From Clostridium sp. (GTDB lineage: Bacteria; Bacillota; Clostridia; Clostridiales; Clostridiaceae), in NCBI RefSeq assembly GCF_017888565.1, contig NZ_JAGHFX010000058.1:1-64000 (forward strand): a DNA stretch of 64,000 nt, read 5' to 3'. Numbering within the stretch: position 1 is the first letter of the stretch; every line of letters starts with the position of its first letter. Positions 8,375 to 17,190 of the stretch are shown here, piece by piece. Position numbers and translations under genes: made by a program. The notes under the pieces were generated by a model. That model was not told the origin of the DNA, did not search any database, and was given only the letters and a program-made list of their open reading frames with translations.

Positions 8375-8500
8375 ATGGATAATAGTAGGTTAGCATATCG
8401 TAAATAGAATTGTAAATATCACATAGTTTTACATAAAAGTATAGAAGATAAATAATTTATGTGGATATATTAGGGTCATTTTTTCATGGATTTTTAGCAA
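8375..8500 (+). pseudogene. dead IS200/IS605-type tnpA fragment
   Basis: AAGGAGGTGTCC precedes an ATG at 8375. Translation gives MDNSRLAYRK, then TAG, then NCKYHIV in the same frame. This matches the start of IS200-type Y1 transposases, where that position is usually Trp (TGG to TAG). After about 20 more codons the frame is lost and the catalytic HUH and Tyr region is absent. The element is an inactive 5' remnant directly after the broken DUF434 gene. Confidence 0.65.
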
Positions 8501-8555
8501 AGGGAATAAATTAAATAGTATAGTATAAAATAAAAAGTATTAAATAAAAAAGGGT

Positions 8556-8970
8556 ATGAATTGGAAGCGGAAAGAGCAGAAGCTTCTTTTATAGGGAATA
8601 TTTCAGGTGGCTTTAATACTCTTTTAGGTAGAGGAGGGTTAACTTATCAGGAGGACAAAAGCAAAGAATTTCTATTGCACGTGTAATTAATAAGGATTCT
8701 AAAATTATTATTTTAGATGAGGCAACTAGTAGTGTTGATACTAAGATAGAAAAGGATATTCAAAATGCTTTAGTTCGATTAATGAAAAATAGAACCAGCT
8801 TCTTAATTGCTCATAGACTTTCTACTATTAGAGATACGGATAATATTATGGTTATTGATGATGTCAAAATACTTGAAAGTGGAGATCATAAAACTTTAAT
8901 GGAGAATAAGGGGCATTACTTCCAAATGATAATAAGTCATATTGGAAAGTTAAATGTTGGAAATGAATAA
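8556..8970 (+). pseudogene. ABC transporter nucleotide-binding domain, truncated and frameshifted
   Basis: The 3' part of an exporter-type ABC transporter gene. One frame up to 8640 reads GGFNTLLGRGG. A single-base loss at about 8640 moves the rest to another frame: NLSGGQKQRISIARV (signature, from 8641), IIILDEATSSVD (Walker B and D-loop) and LIAHRLSTI (H-loop). Walker A and the membrane domain are missing. The piece ends at the TAA at 8968-8970 and is followed by a good terminator. Such half-transporters are normally about 580-620 aa, so only about a fifth is left. Confidence 0.8.
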
Positions 8971-8993
8971 ATTATATAGTGAGAATTAGAAGT

Positions 8994-9038
8994 AAAAAGT
9001 TAGAAACTTTATATAAAATAGAGTTTCTAACTTTTTAT
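8994..9038 (+). terminator. intrinsic terminator
   Basis: AAAAAGTTAGAAACT pairs with AGTTTCTAACTTTTT around a short AT loop; serves the former ABC gene. Confidence 0.8.
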
Positions 9039-9061
9039 TATTTATTGATAGGAGTGCTTAT

Positions 9062-9163
9062 TTGCTATATAAGAATCCTTGCACTATAATAGCTAAAAAT
9101 ATAGAAGAAAGTTTTTATTTAATAGGAAAAGATAAAAATGCTATTGTAAAAAATATATCATAG
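9062..9163 (+). pseudogene. possible VOC/glyoxalase-like 5' remnant
   Basis: After AGGAGTG there is a TTG at 9062 opening 33 codons that begin LYKNPCTIIAKNIEESFYL, similar in pattern to the start of VOC-superfamily proteins (a first strand ending VxNIEES). It stops at 9161-9163 with no continuation found to 9314. Too short to be sure; this may be chance. Confidence 0.25.
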
Positions 9164-9314
9164 CTAGTTGTAAGATAGAAGCCCATTCTCCATTAGATAC
9201 GTGGATAATAATAAATGTATCTAAATAGATATGTAATAAAGTCACAGAAGGATATATATTAATCTGTATAATTAAATAGTAAAACTGTCATAAATAAATT
9301 TAAGGGGGATATGC

Positions 9315-9968
9315 ATGAGCAGTTTAATTAAAATTTGGAAAAAGTGGTCGTATGTAATTCTAATAACTTTTTTGATTTTGGGTATGTTTGATTTTAGAAT
9401 TGGATTGATTGCATCAATTTGTATGGTTGCACCTATAATAGTTGCTATATTTAGAGGTAGATTTTGGTGTGGAAATTTATGTCCTAGGGGAAGCTTTTAT
9501 GATAATGTAATATTTAAGTTTAGTAATAAAAAGAAAGTTCCTAAATTTATTAAATCAGTATATTTCAGGCTAGTTGCTATAGCACTAATGCTTACTGTAT
9601 TTACTACTGGTATGATAAAAAACTGGGGGAATTTATATGGAATGGGATTTGTAATATACAGACTTATAGTAATAACAACTATTATAGGTTTAATATTAGC
9701 TCCATTTTACAATGAAAGAGCATGGTGTAATTTTTGCCCAATGGGAAGTATAGCTGCATTTATATCAAAATTTAGAAATAAGCAGAATAAAAATATTTTA
9801 TTAAGCATTAATGATGCTTGTGTATCATGTAAGTTATGTACAAAAACATGTCCTATGGGAATAAACGTTCATGAATATAAGAATGAAAGTATAACTTATT
9901 ATGATTGCATACAATGTGGTAGGTGTGTAAATAAATGTCCTAAAAAATCTATAGGATATAAAAAATAA
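9315..9968 (+). CDS. 4Fe-4S membrane polyferredoxin-like protein (NapH/CcoG type)
   Basis: A 217-aa protein with several membrane segments (about 12-45, 75-100 and 107-130) and Cys motifs of the NapH/NosR/RdxA group: CGNLCPRG (about 55) and CNFCPMG (about 141). Two C-terminal ferredoxin clusters follow, CVSCKLCTKTCP (about 174) and CIQCGRCVNKCP (about 199). Proteins like this pass electrons at the membrane to partner reductases or maturation systems. No partner reductase or FMN-binding gene is adjacent, so the acceptor is unknown. AGGGGGATATGC supports the start. The gene is intact although both neighbours are pseudogenes. Confidence 0.8.
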   Translation: MSSLIKIWKKWSYVILITFLILGMFDFRIGLIASICMVAPIIVAIFRGRFWCGNLCPRGSFYDNVIFKFSNKKKVPKFIKSVYFRLVAIALMLTVFTTGMIKNWGNLYGMGFVIYRLIVITTIIGLILAPFYNERAWCNFCPMGSIAAFISKFRNKQNKNILLSINDACVSCKLCTKTCPMGINVHEYKNESITYYDCIQCGRCVNKCPKKSIGYKK

Positions 9969-10020
9969 AAATATATAAATTCTTTAAGTTGAGTGTACTT
10001 TTTATAAGTAATTCCTAACA

Positions 10021-10359
10021 TTAAGAGATTTAGAGTTATACAAAAGGTTAGAGGTTTCTGCAGAGAAAATGATATTCAAGTTGAAGCTTGGTCACCTTTA
10101 ATGGCTGGAAATGGATTGTTAGAAAATGAGACATTAAAAGAAATAACTAATAAGTACAATAAAACAGCAGCACAAGCAAGTACTATGTTGGGATTTACAA
10201 AGTCAAATAGTAACTATCCATAAATCTACAAATGAAAGAAGATTAATTGAAAATATAGATATATTTGATTTTAATTTAAGTGACGATGATATGGACAAGA
10301 TAGATAGCTTAAATAAAGATTTAAGAGTAGGACCAGACCCAGATAATTTTGACTCCTAA
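10021..10359 (+). pseudogene. aldo/keto reductase C-terminal remnant, frameshifted
   Basis: One frame reads FCRENDIQVEAWSPLMAG (about 10056-10110) and continues to about 10178. There a frame change is needed to continue with WDLQSQIVTIHKSTNERR and a normal AKR ending (DIFDFNLSDDDMDKI) to the TAA at 10357-10359. These are the C-terminal segments of aldo/keto reductases of the 2,5-diketo-D-gluconate reductase group, normally about 270-280 aa. The N-terminal half with the catalytic Asp/Tyr/Lys/His is gone, so the gene is dead. Confidence 0.8.
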
Positions 10360-10472
10360 TTTATAATTAATAGAGTGTAGCTAAATTATTTATAGTTACT
10401 TGAAATTATTAATTAGTAATGGAACAAAGGATAGATTAAGTAATAGATTTTGAAATAAATACACAAAACAAG

Positions 10473-10508
10473 AACCGCACAGATTTTTCTGTACGGTTTT
10501 TTCATTTT
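10473..10508 (+). terminator. intrinsic terminator
   Basis: AACCGCACAGA pairs with TCTGTACGGTT, followed by TTTTTTCATTTT. Confidence 0.8.
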
Positions 10509-10603
10509 ATAGAAAGAAATTTGTAATACATTAAAATAAGTATCACAATAAATGTTCATGAATAATATATATTATGAAAACCAGTAAGGGATAGGTAATT
10601 AAA

Positions 10604-10834
10604 ATGAAAGTAAAGATATTAAAAGGTACAAGTCCGAAAAAATTAGAATATGAAATTAATGAGTTTATCAAAGATAAATGTATTATAAATATAAGTCATG
10701 AGATAGTTACTTCGAATACGTATGATAGGTGTGTAGTTATTTTAATAGTTATAATTTTATATGATGAATACAAACATTGTGGATATACAGACCTTGATTC
10801 AATACTAGATTTGAGAAATAACAAGACGGATTAA
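10604..10834 (+). CDS. Cse60-like small protein
   Basis: A 76-aa protein. Its pattern, KVKIL...LEYEINEFIKD..IINISHEIVTS then a hydrophobic strand ending IILYDE, resembles the Cse60 family of small sporulation-associated proteins (start like KVxVF, then a helix EINxFL and a strand followed by a Tyr). The resemblance is by eye only. It ends 25 bases before the glucose-1-phosphate cytidylyltransferase gene and may share its transcript. If the similarity holds, expression during sporulation would fit a spore-surface glycan role for the cluster (inference). Confidence 0.45.
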   Translation: MKVKILKGTSPKKLEYEINEFIKDKCIINISHEIVTSNTYDRCVVILIVIILYDEYKHCGYTDLDSILDLRNNKTD

Positions 10835-10859
10835 AATAAAAATAATGGGGGTACAAAAG

Positions 10860-11624
10860 ATGAAAGTTGTTATACTTGCTGGAGGAAAAGGAATTAGAAT
10901 GAGTCAGTTAACAATGAATATTCCTAAACCTTTATGTGAGGTTGGGGGTATGCCCATAGTATGGCACATAATGAAAATATATAGTCATTATAAATTTAAT
11001 GATTTTATGTTTTTGTTAGGCTATAAAGGGGAAAAAATAAAAGAATATTTTATGGATTATTCATGGAAGACTAGAAGCTTTCTTCTAGATATGAAAAGTG
11101 GGGATATTAATATAGATTCTGAACCAGAGCCATGGAGGATAAATTTCATTGATACAGGTATTGAAACTATGACAGGTGGAAGATTAAAAAAGGCACAAAA
11201 GTATATTGGAAATGAAACATTTATGTTAACTTATGGAGATGGACTAGCGGATATAAATATAGATGAATTATTAAAATTTCATAAAGAGCAGGGAAAAATA
11301 GCAACAGTTACAGGCATATGCAAGAAAAGTCAATATGGAATTTTAACTGTAGAAGATGGATTAGCTAAGTCTTTTGAGGAAAAAAAGAATAGTGATGAAA
11401 TAATAAATGGTGGATTTTTTGTTTTTGAACCAGAAATATTTGACTATTTGGAAAATGATACAACATGTGTTTTAGAACAAAATCCATTAAAAAATTTAGT
11501 TAAAGATAATGAACTTGCAGTATATATTCATAATGGCTTTTGGACTGCTATGGACACTTTAAATGATATAAATAATGTAAATAAAATTTGGAACGAAGGA
11601 AAAGGAGTGTGGAAGATATGGTAA
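10860..11624 (+). CDS. rfbF: glucose-1-phosphate cytidylyltransferase
   Basis: A 254-aa nucleotidyltransferase that makes CDP-glucose from CTP and glucose-1-phosphate. The start at 10860 is preferred because GGGGG (10847-10851) lies 8 bases before it; the upstream in-frame ATG at 10845 would place the ribosome site inside the gene. The N-terminus has [13 protein letters not shown], the nucleotide-binding signature of this family, followed by [28 protein letters not shown] (about 123) carries the metal-binding Asp and [10 protein letters not shown] (about 183) lies in the sugar pocket. It overlaps the following dehydratase gene by 7 bases, indicating translational coupling. Confidence 0.9.
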   Translation: MKVVILAGGKGIRMSQLTMNIPKPLCEVGGMPIVWHIMKIYSHYKFNDFMFLLGYKGEKIKEYFMDYSWKTRSFLLDMKSGDINIDSEPEPWRINFIDTGIETMTGGRLKKAQKYIGNETFMLTYGDGLADINIDELLKFHKEQGKIATVTGICKKSQYGILTVEDGLAKSFEEKKNSDEIINGGFFVFEPEIFDYLENDTTCVLEQNPLKNLVKDNELAVYIHNGFWTAMDTLNDINNVNKIWNEGKGVWKIW

Positions 11625-12598
11625 ATAAGTTTTGGAATAATAAAAATGTTTTTATAACTGGTGGTACTGGATTTTTAGGAAGTTACTTAGTTAAAAAATT
11701 AGTAAACTATGGTGCTAATGTAACTATCTTAGTAAGAGATTATATACCACAATCAAATATATACCGTGGAGAGGAATATAAAAAGGTTAATGTTGTACAG
11801 GGTGACTTAGAAGATTATTTATTAATAGAAAGGGCACTTGGAGAATATGAAATAGATACAGTATTTCATTTAGCTGCACAAGCAATTGTTGGAGTTGCAA
11901 ATAGAAATCCACTTGGAACTTTTAAATCTAATATAGAGGGAACTTGGAATATACTTGAGGCTGCAAGAAAAAGTCCATTAATTAAACAAGTAATAGTGGC
12001 ATCTAGTGATAAGGCTTATGGTGATCAAGAAAAACTTCCATATGATGAAAATATGCCACTTCAAGGAAAGCACCCTTATGATGTTTCAAAAAGTTGTGCA
12101 GATTTAATTGCTCAAACTTATTATGAAACTTACAAGGTACCAGTATGTATTACAAGATGTGGAAATCTTTATGGTGGTGGAGATTTAAACTTCAATAGAA
12201 TTATTCCACAAAGCATACAATTTATATTAAATAATGAAGCTCCAGTAATAAGAAGTGATGGAAGCTTTATTCGAGATTATTTTTATATAGAGGATGCAGT
12301 AGACGCATATATTAATTTAGCTGAAAAAGTTGTAGAGCTTAATTTAGGTGGACAAGCTTTTAATTTTAGTAATGAAATACAATTAACAGTTTTAGAACTA
12401 GTTAATAAAATATTGAGGATTATGGGAAGTGATATAAAGCCTATAATATTAAATCAAGGAAGTAATGAAATAATACATCAATATTTATCAGCAAAGAAAG
12501 CAAGAACTATATTAGGATGGAGTCCAAATTATACGATTGATGAGGGTCTAAGTAAAACTATAGAATGGTATAAGGATTTCCTTAAAAAGGAGATATAA
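11618..12598 (+). CDS. CDP-glucose 4,6-dehydratase-like short-chain dehydrogenase
   Basis: A 326-aa NAD-dependent extended SDR. The start at 11618 has AGGAG at 11603-11607. The Rossmann motif TGGTGFLG is at about 12-19. The active site shows SSDKAYG (about 129) and YDVSK (about 152, YxxxK). The DK in place of the DE typical of dTDP-glucose and GDP-mannose dehydratases is what CDP-glucose dehydratases have. Together with the overlapping cytidylyltransferase this predicts CDP-4-keto-6-deoxyglucose. No C-3 dehydrase, aminotransferase or reductase follows, so the final sugar cannot be read from this cluster. Confidence 0.82.
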   Translation: MVNKFWNNKNVFITGGTGFLGSYLVKKLVNYGANVTILVRDYIPQSNIYRGEEYKKVNVVQGDLEDYLLIERALGEYEIDTVFHLAAQAIVGVANRNPLGTFKSNIEGTWNILEAARKSPLIKQVIVASSDKAYGDQEKLPYDENMPLQGKHPYDVSKSCADLIAQTYYETYKVPVCITRCGNLYGGGDLNFNRIIPQSIQFILNNEAPVIRSDGSFIRDYFYIEDAVDAYINLAEKVVELNLGGQAFNFSNEIQLTVLELVNKILRIMGSDIKPIILNQGSNEIIHQYLSAKKARTILGWSPNYTIDEGLSKTIEWYKDFLKKEI

Positions 12599-12601
12599 AT
12601 A

Positions 12602-13519
12602 ATGCAAGAAAGTGTTTTTTGTATGGTTGTATCAAGGACTAGATTAATTCAGGCAATTGCATGTTTATTATCTTTGTATAAAACTATGGACAATTTTAAA
12701 GTATATATCCTTTGTGTAGATGAAAAATGCTATGAATTTCTTAGGGAAATAAATTTTGGTAAAGTAGTGTTAGTAACAATTACTGAATTAAATAGAGAAG
12801 ATTTGTTAGCAATCAAAGCTTCAAGAAAATTAAATCAATATTGTTGGACATTAAAGCCTGGTTTTATAAAGTATATCCTTACTTTAGACGACTCAATTCA
12901 AAGAGTAACTTATATAGATTCAGATTTATTCTTTTATCAAAATCCTAATGTAATATTTGAAAATCAACCATATGCGTCTGTATTACTATCTAGTGGAGAA
13001 GTATTTATGCCTATGTATTCGAAAGAGCTTAATCAGACTATACAATCTCTCACTGGAAATTTTAACTCTGGGTTTATTAGCTTTAAAAAAGATGTTACAG
13101 GATTAGAGTGTGTTAATTGGTGGGATAAAATGTGTATAGATAGTTGTACTTCAAGTCCTGAAGATAATAAATTTGGAGATCAAAAATATCTTGATGATAT
13201 GCCATTCCTATTTAATAATGTTTATGAGATAACAACTCCAGGAATAAATATTGGGCATTGGAATTGTATGAAATATAAATTTACAGTCTTAAATGAGAAT
13301 ATATTGGTAAATAACAATAAATTAATATTTTATCACTTTAGCGGTTTTAGAATAATTAGTAAAGATGATATTAGGCAGGTTCATGAACAAGACAGAGTAG
13401 ATACACCATTTATTTACCAAATATACAGAAGAGCACTAGGAAAAATTATTGATGATGTTGAAAAGATAGATCCAGAATTTAAGGAATATATTACTGTAGC
13501 TGATATTGATGATAATTAG
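12602..13519 (+). CDS. glycosyltransferase, nucleotide-diphosphosugar (GT8-like fold)
   Basis: A 305-aa protein with a GT-A-type layout: an N-terminal strand (VFCMVVSRTRL), the CWTLKPGFIKYIL segment, and a DxD metal site YIDSDLFF with Asp106 and Asp108. NSGFISFKK (about 158), FGDQKYLDD (about 193) and a C-terminal FYHFSGFR complete the pattern. No signal peptide or membrane segment, so it is cytoplasmic and probably adds a sugar to a nucleotide-activated or protein acceptor. AAGGAG inside the end of the dehydratase gene provides the ribosome site, 3 bases between genes. It is a paralog of the product at 14758-15696 (shared CWTLKP, DSDLFF, FGDQ, YHFSG). Confidence 0.8.
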   Translation: MQESVFCMVVSRTRLIQAIACLLSLYKTMDNFKVYILCVDEKCYEFLREINFGKVVLVTITELNREDLLAIKASRKLNQYCWTLKPGFIKYILTLDDSIQRVTYIDSDLFFYQNPNVIFENQPYASVLLSSGEVFMPMYSKELNQTIQSLTGNFNSGFISFKKDVTGLECVNWWDKMCIDSCTSSPEDNKFGDQKYLDDMPFLFNNVYEITTPGINIGHWNCMKYKFTVLNENILVNNNKLIFYHFSGFRIISKDDIRQVHEQDRVDTPFIYQIYRRALGKIIDDVEKIDPEFKEYITVADIDDN

Positions 13520-13546
13520 AAAACATTAAAAGGAGAAGATAAAGAA

Positions 13547-14725
13547 ATGAAAGCAAGTGTTATAATACCAGCATATAATTCTAAAGAGCGATTATACTAC
13601 AATCTTATATCCTTAAATAATCAAGATTGTGACTTAAATATTTTTGAAGTTATTGTAGTGGATAATGGATCTAATGATAATACCATAGAAATGTTAGAAA
13701 ATTTTAAAGCTAAATTTGCATTTAAATTTGTTAGACTTGAAAAAAATAGAGGAATAGCTCGTGGAAGAAATGAAGGAATAAGAAGAGCAGTTGGCGATAT
13801 TCTAATATTTCATGATAGTGATATGATAGCAAGTAGAGATTTTATAACTAGACATTTAAAAAATCATGAAGAAAAAGATATAGTTGTATGTGGAATCCCA
13901 TGGAAAAGAATTTTTACTTTTTATTATAAAGAATTAAAAGTAAGCATTGAGAATCATTTAGGTGAAGCTGTGATTAAACTAGATGAGAAGTCTAATATGA
14001 TAGATAAATATCCACTAATAGATGTTGAATCAATAACTGATGGAAGTTATATAAATGAATCCTTTGACTTAGATGCAGAATTTATACGAGGGCTAAAATT
14101 GATATTGAAAAATCACAATGATGAATTAAAAGACTATAATCTACCATGGAGATTTTTCTTAACTAATAATGCCTCTGCCGAAAGAAATAGAGTTATAGAA
14201 GTTGGAATGTTTGATGAAAATATAGTTGGATATGGATTTGAAGACTATGATTTAGGAATAAGGCTATATAAATCTGGGAGCAAATTTATATTTGATAAAA
14301 ATATATTAAGTGTTCACCAAGAGCATCCTACAAATAATAATTTATTTGAAACTCGTGAAAATATAAATTATATATGTAAAAAATACAATCATAATTATTT
14401 TTTAGATGTAATATTAGTATGTATGGCTGGTATAACATCAATTAATGATTTTGATTTTAATGAATTAACTAAAGATATTAATAATATGACAGCTGTAAGC
14501 TATTTCAAGCCTCTGTTAGATATATTTTTAGAATTACTTCAGACATGTAGACGTCGCTACGTTATAGAAGGTGTTGTAGGTATAAATAAAATTATGCCAA
14601 CTATAGATATTGATGTAAATAAATTAATTATGGAAGTTAAAATTTTAAGAGATAAATTTGGAATTAAATACTTTACAGAAGCTATGTTGGCTTTAATAAG
14701 AGACGTTTATAATGTTTATTATTAA
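13547..14725 (+). CDS. GT2-family glycosyltransferase
   Basis: A 392-aa protein. Its N-terminal GT2 domain has SVIIPAYNSKERL (4-16), VVDNGSNDNT (about 37-46), RGIARGRNEGIRRA (about 68-81) and the DxD site HDSD (Asp90, Asp92). A second conserved segment, ENIVGYGFEDYDLGIRL (about 222-238), is the acceptor/base region (ED) of polypeptide GalNAc-transferase-like and chondroitin-synthase-like GT2 enzymes. A helical C-terminus of about 120 residues is unassigned. AAAAGGAGAAG gives a strong start. It lies between two paralogous GT8-like genes, so the three enzymes probably build one glycan. Confidence 0.85.
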   Translation: MKASVIIPAYNSKERLYYNLISLNNQDCDLNIFEVIVVDNGSNDNTIEMLENFKAKFAFKFVRLEKNRGIARGRNEGIRRAVGDILIFHDSDMIASRDFITRHLKNHEEKDIVVCGIPWKRIFTFYYKELKVSIENHLGEAVIKLDEKSNMIDKYPLIDVESITDGSYINESFDLDAEFIRGLKLILKNHNDELKDYNLPWRFFLTNNASAERNRVIEVGMFDENIVGYGFEDYDLGIRLYKSGSKFIFDKNILSVHQEHPTNNNLFETRENINYICKKYNHNYFLDVILVCMAGITSINDFDFNELTKDINNMTAVSYFKPLLDIFLELLQTCRRRYVIEGVVGINKIMPTIDIDVNKLIMEVKILRDKFGIKYFTEAMLALIRDVYNVYY

Positions 14726-14757
14726 ATTCTAAGAATATACTGAAGAGGAGGATAGCT

Positions 14758-15696
14758 ATGAGTAAATATCACTTATCAATGATTTTATCGGAATCAAATT
14801 TATTTAAATTAATACCAATGTATGTTTCTTTAGAGAACTGTTGTAGTGATTTTAAGTTATTTATTCTATGTATGAATGACTCTGTTTACCATATACTAAA
14901 TAAAATAGGTTTTAAAAATATTATTTTAGTACAACTAAAGGATGTAGAAGAAAATAATTATGATTTAGTGATAGCTAAGTCTAACAGAATATTCCATGAA
15001 TATTGCTGGACACTAAAGCCTATTTTTTTATATTATGTTATTAATAAATATGACAATGCGAAATATTATGCACATGTAGATTCAGATTTATTCTTCTTTT
15101 CTGATATAAATTATATTTTTAATGAGAATCCTAATGCATCAATTTTTTTAACAGAGCATAGAAATTCAGAAGAATTTAATCACTATTATGAATTAAGTGG
15201 ATTATATAATACTGGATTTGTAGGATTTAAAAATAATGATGAAGCAAAAGCTGCAGTTAGGCTTTGGGGGGATAGGTGCCTAAAGAAATGTACTATTGAA
15301 TATGATGTAGTTAATAAAACTTTTGGAGACCAAAGATATGTAGAAGATTGGCCTAATATATTTAAAAATGTGCATATAATAAACTCTATTGGAGCAAATG
15401 TTGCATTGTGGAATATAAAAAATTATACAGTTTCAAAAAAGAGTAATGTTGTTTATGTAGATGATTCACCTCTATTATTTTATCATTTTTCTGGGGTAGT
15501 GTTATTGGGAAAAAGAGAATTTGACTTATGCCCTTATTATCATATAGAGGATGAAAATTTAATAAATTATATATATGACCCGTATGTTAGATGGCTATCA
15601 CAATCAATAGAAAATGTAATTAAAGAATTCCCATGGTTTAATGCAGGATTTGTTGATAAAGCTAATATTGTGAATTTGAATAACTATAAAATATAA
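14758..15696 (+). CDS. glycosyltransferase, GT8-like, paralog of the 12602 gene
   Basis: A 312-aa protein sharing the whole motif series of the gene at 12602: CWTLKPIFLYYV, HVDSDLFFFS with Asp108 and Asp110, NTGFVGFKN, FGDQRYVEDWP and YHFSGVV. Divergence between the two is substantial, so the duplication is old and each probably transfers a different sugar or uses a different acceptor. GAGGAGG precedes the ATG. It is the last gene of the glycan cluster; a hairpin terminator follows at 15848. Confidence 0.8.
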   Translation: MSKYHLSMILSESNLFKLIPMYVSLENCCSDFKLFILCMNDSVYHILNKIGFKNIILVQLKDVEENNYDLVIAKSNRIFHEYCWTLKPIFLYYVINKYDNAKYYAHVDSDLFFFSDINYIFNENPNASIFLTEHRNSEEFNHYYELSGLYNTGFVGFKNNDEAKAAVRLWGDRCLKKCTIEYDVVNKTFGDQRYVEDWPNIFKNVHIINSIGANVALWNIKNYTVSKKSNVVYVDDSPLLFYHFSGVVLLGKREFDLCPYYHIEDENLINYIYDPYVRWLSQSIENVIKEFPWFNAGFVDKANIVNLNNYKI

Positions 15697-15847
15697 TTAA
15701 TATTATAGAAATATTTACAGATTATAAATTTTTAAACTGTGGAAAATTAATATAGAACTATTTTACATGCATGGATAATAATTTAGAATGATCAACGAAG
15801 GACTTCAATAAAAGGTAGATATAGTTTATTTTAAAGTAAAATATTAA

Positions 15848-15885
15848 AAGGCAAGTTCAAATTTTAAGCTTGTCTTTTTTATTAT
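15848..15885 (+). terminator. intrinsic terminator of glycan cluster
   Basis: AAGGCAAGTT pairs with AAGCTTGTCTT (one G-U type mismatch), followed by TTTTTATTATAC. Confidence 0.7.
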
Positions 15886-16025
15886 ACATAAGCCATAGTT
15901 CGTTGAAATATATAGAAAATTTATGTAATAAAGATATTAAAAATTTGATGGTAACGAAATTCTTTACCAATGAGTTTAAAGAATATTTGTGTGCTATAAT
16001 AGTTTAAAATAATGAACAAAAGGTT

Positions 16026-16115
16026 GATTAATTGATTAGTATTGATTAATTTAAATATATGTATTATCAAAGAAAAGATATCGAATAATAAGTGTATATA
16101 TTTTAGTGAATTAAT
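16026..16115 (+). pseudogene. decayed DUF434/DUF5616 3' remnant
   Basis: One frame gives INLN.CIIKEKISNNKCIYFSEL, matching WINLNMYIIKDKIANDNCIDFNKL at the end of the broken gene at 7619-8332, and the DNA also aligns. Upstream of it no further homology is visible and stops interrupt. It is a relic, not a gene. Confidence 0.6.
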
Positions 16116-16165
16116 ATATAATATATACATGGAAATAGGTTCGAAAAATGTAGAAAAAAGTTGTA

Positions 16166-16179
16166 TGTAAGCGTTGACT
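16166..16179 (+). promoter_or_regulatory. possible CcpA (cre) site over the -35 box
   Basis: TGTAAGCGTTGACT resembles the cre consensus TGnAARCGnWWnCA with two mismatches and overlaps the -35 hexamer of the beta-glucoside operon. Catabolite repression of such operons through CcpA is well known. Confidence 0.4.
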
Positions 16180-16202
16180 GTTATAAAAAGTTATATTATA
16201 AT
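16174..16202 (+). promoter_or_regulatory. sigma-A promoter of the beta-glucoside operon
   Basis: TTGACT (16174-16179), 17-base spacer, TATAAT (16197-16202). Transcription would start near 16209, giving a leader of about 135 bases that contains the RAT and terminator. Confidence 0.85.
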
Positions 16203-16245
16203 CAACTTAGAAAAGAAACCAGTAGTAACAAAGCAGTTACTACTT

Positions 16246-16275
16246 GAGTATGTTACTGATAAGCAGGCAGAACTC
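16246..16275 (+). promoter_or_regulatory. ribonucleic antiterminator (RAT) for LicT/BglG
   Basis: Contains TGTTACTGATAAGCAGGCA, close to the RAT consensus (TGTTACTG followed by GGCA and AACC). Its 3' end (AACTC) is shared with the 5' stem of the terminator at 16271, so binding of the antiterminator prevents the terminator from forming. Confidence 0.88.
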
Positions 16276-16322
16276 AGATTACGTAGAAAATGTCCTTTTT
16301 CTATGTAGTCTGAGTTTTTTTT
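16271..16322 (+). terminator. regulated leader terminator
   Basis: AACTCAGATTACGTAGAAAA pairs with TTTCTATGTAGTCTGAGTT and is followed by a long T run. It precedes licT and is the target of antitermination. Confidence 0.9.
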
Positions 16323-16342
16323 CTAGAAAGGAGTATTTTAAC

Positions 16343-17188
16343 ATGAAAGTAAGTCAGATACTAAATAACAATGTAGCAGTAGTTAAAAGAGGAAATAATG
16401 AGGTGATAGTTTATTCTAGGGGAATATCTTTCAAAAAAAAGGTAGGGCAAACAATCACCGAAAGTGAAATTGAAAAGACATATGTATTAGATTCAAATGA
16501 TATGTTAGAGCACTTTAGTTATCTTTTATCTAATACAGATGAAGAAGAAATTATAATGGTAAATGATATTATTGAGTACGGTGAAGATCTACTGAAGGAA
16601 AAAGCAAGTGATTATTTAAGTCTGACATTGCTAGATCATATTAATTATGCACTTAAACGTGCTGCTAAAGGACAATTTATTCGAAGCCCATTAACTTGGG
16701 AAGTGAAGAAGTTTTATCCGAAGCATTTTAAAATAGGAATTTATGCCTTAAATCAGATGAATAAAAAATATAACGTAGAATTTCCAGAGGATGAGGCTGT
16801 TTCTATAGCTTTACACTTTGTTAATTTACAAGAGGGAAAAAGTAATTTAAAAGAAACGGTTCAAGTTATGGAGGCGTTGAGAGATATTATTTCAATTATT
16901 CAATATCATTACGGAATAAAGATTGATGAATCATCATTGAATTATATGCGTCTTATAACTCATCTTCAATATTTTATTCATAGAATACAAAACGGTAAAA
17001 CTTATAGTGATAATGATAAAGAGCTAAATTCTCAAATTAGAACTCTTTATCCTAATGCATATGAATGTATAAAGAAGATAGAACTTTATGTAAAAGAGCA
17101 ATACAAATGTGACTTATCAATTGATGAGGAAACCTATTTGATGCTTCATATTCATAGAGTTACAAACAGAAGTAAAAGAGAGGAATAG
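16343..17188 (+). CDS. licT: transcription antiterminator, BglG/LicT family
   Basis: A 281-aa protein. The ATG at 16343 has AAAGGAG (16327-16333); the longer in-frame ORF reaching back to 16244 covers the leader hairpin and is not coding. Residues 1-55 are the CAT RNA-binding domain (ILNNNVAVVKRGNNE). PRD1 (about 65-170) has His in LLDHINYAL and ALHFVNLQ; PRD2 (about 175-278) has His in LITHLQYFIHR and LMLHIHRV. These are the residues phosphorylated by PTS proteins (HPr or enzyme II) in the family. It binds the RAT at 16246 when beta-glucosides are present and so controls its own operon. It ends 2 bases before the PTS gene. Confidence 0.95.
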   Translation: MKVSQILNNNVAVVKRGNNEVIVYSRGISFKKKVGQTITESEIEKTYVLDSNDMLEHFSYLLSNTDEEEIIMVNDIIEYGEDLLKEKASDYLSLTLLDHINYALKRAAKGQFIRSPLTWEVKKFYPKHFKIGIYALNQMNKKYNVEFPEDEAVSIALHFVNLQEGKSNLKETVQVMEALRDIISIIQYHYGIKIDESSLNYMRLITHLQYFIHRIQNGKTYSDNDKELNSQIRTLYPNAYECIKKIELYVKEQYKCDLSIDEETYLMLHIHRVTNRSKREE

Positions 17189-17190
17189 TA

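Noticed and set aside
15921-16130. 69-codon minus-strand open frame
   Set aside because: It is the antisense shadow of the DUF434 relic, as is the one at 8158-8373 for the intact copy.
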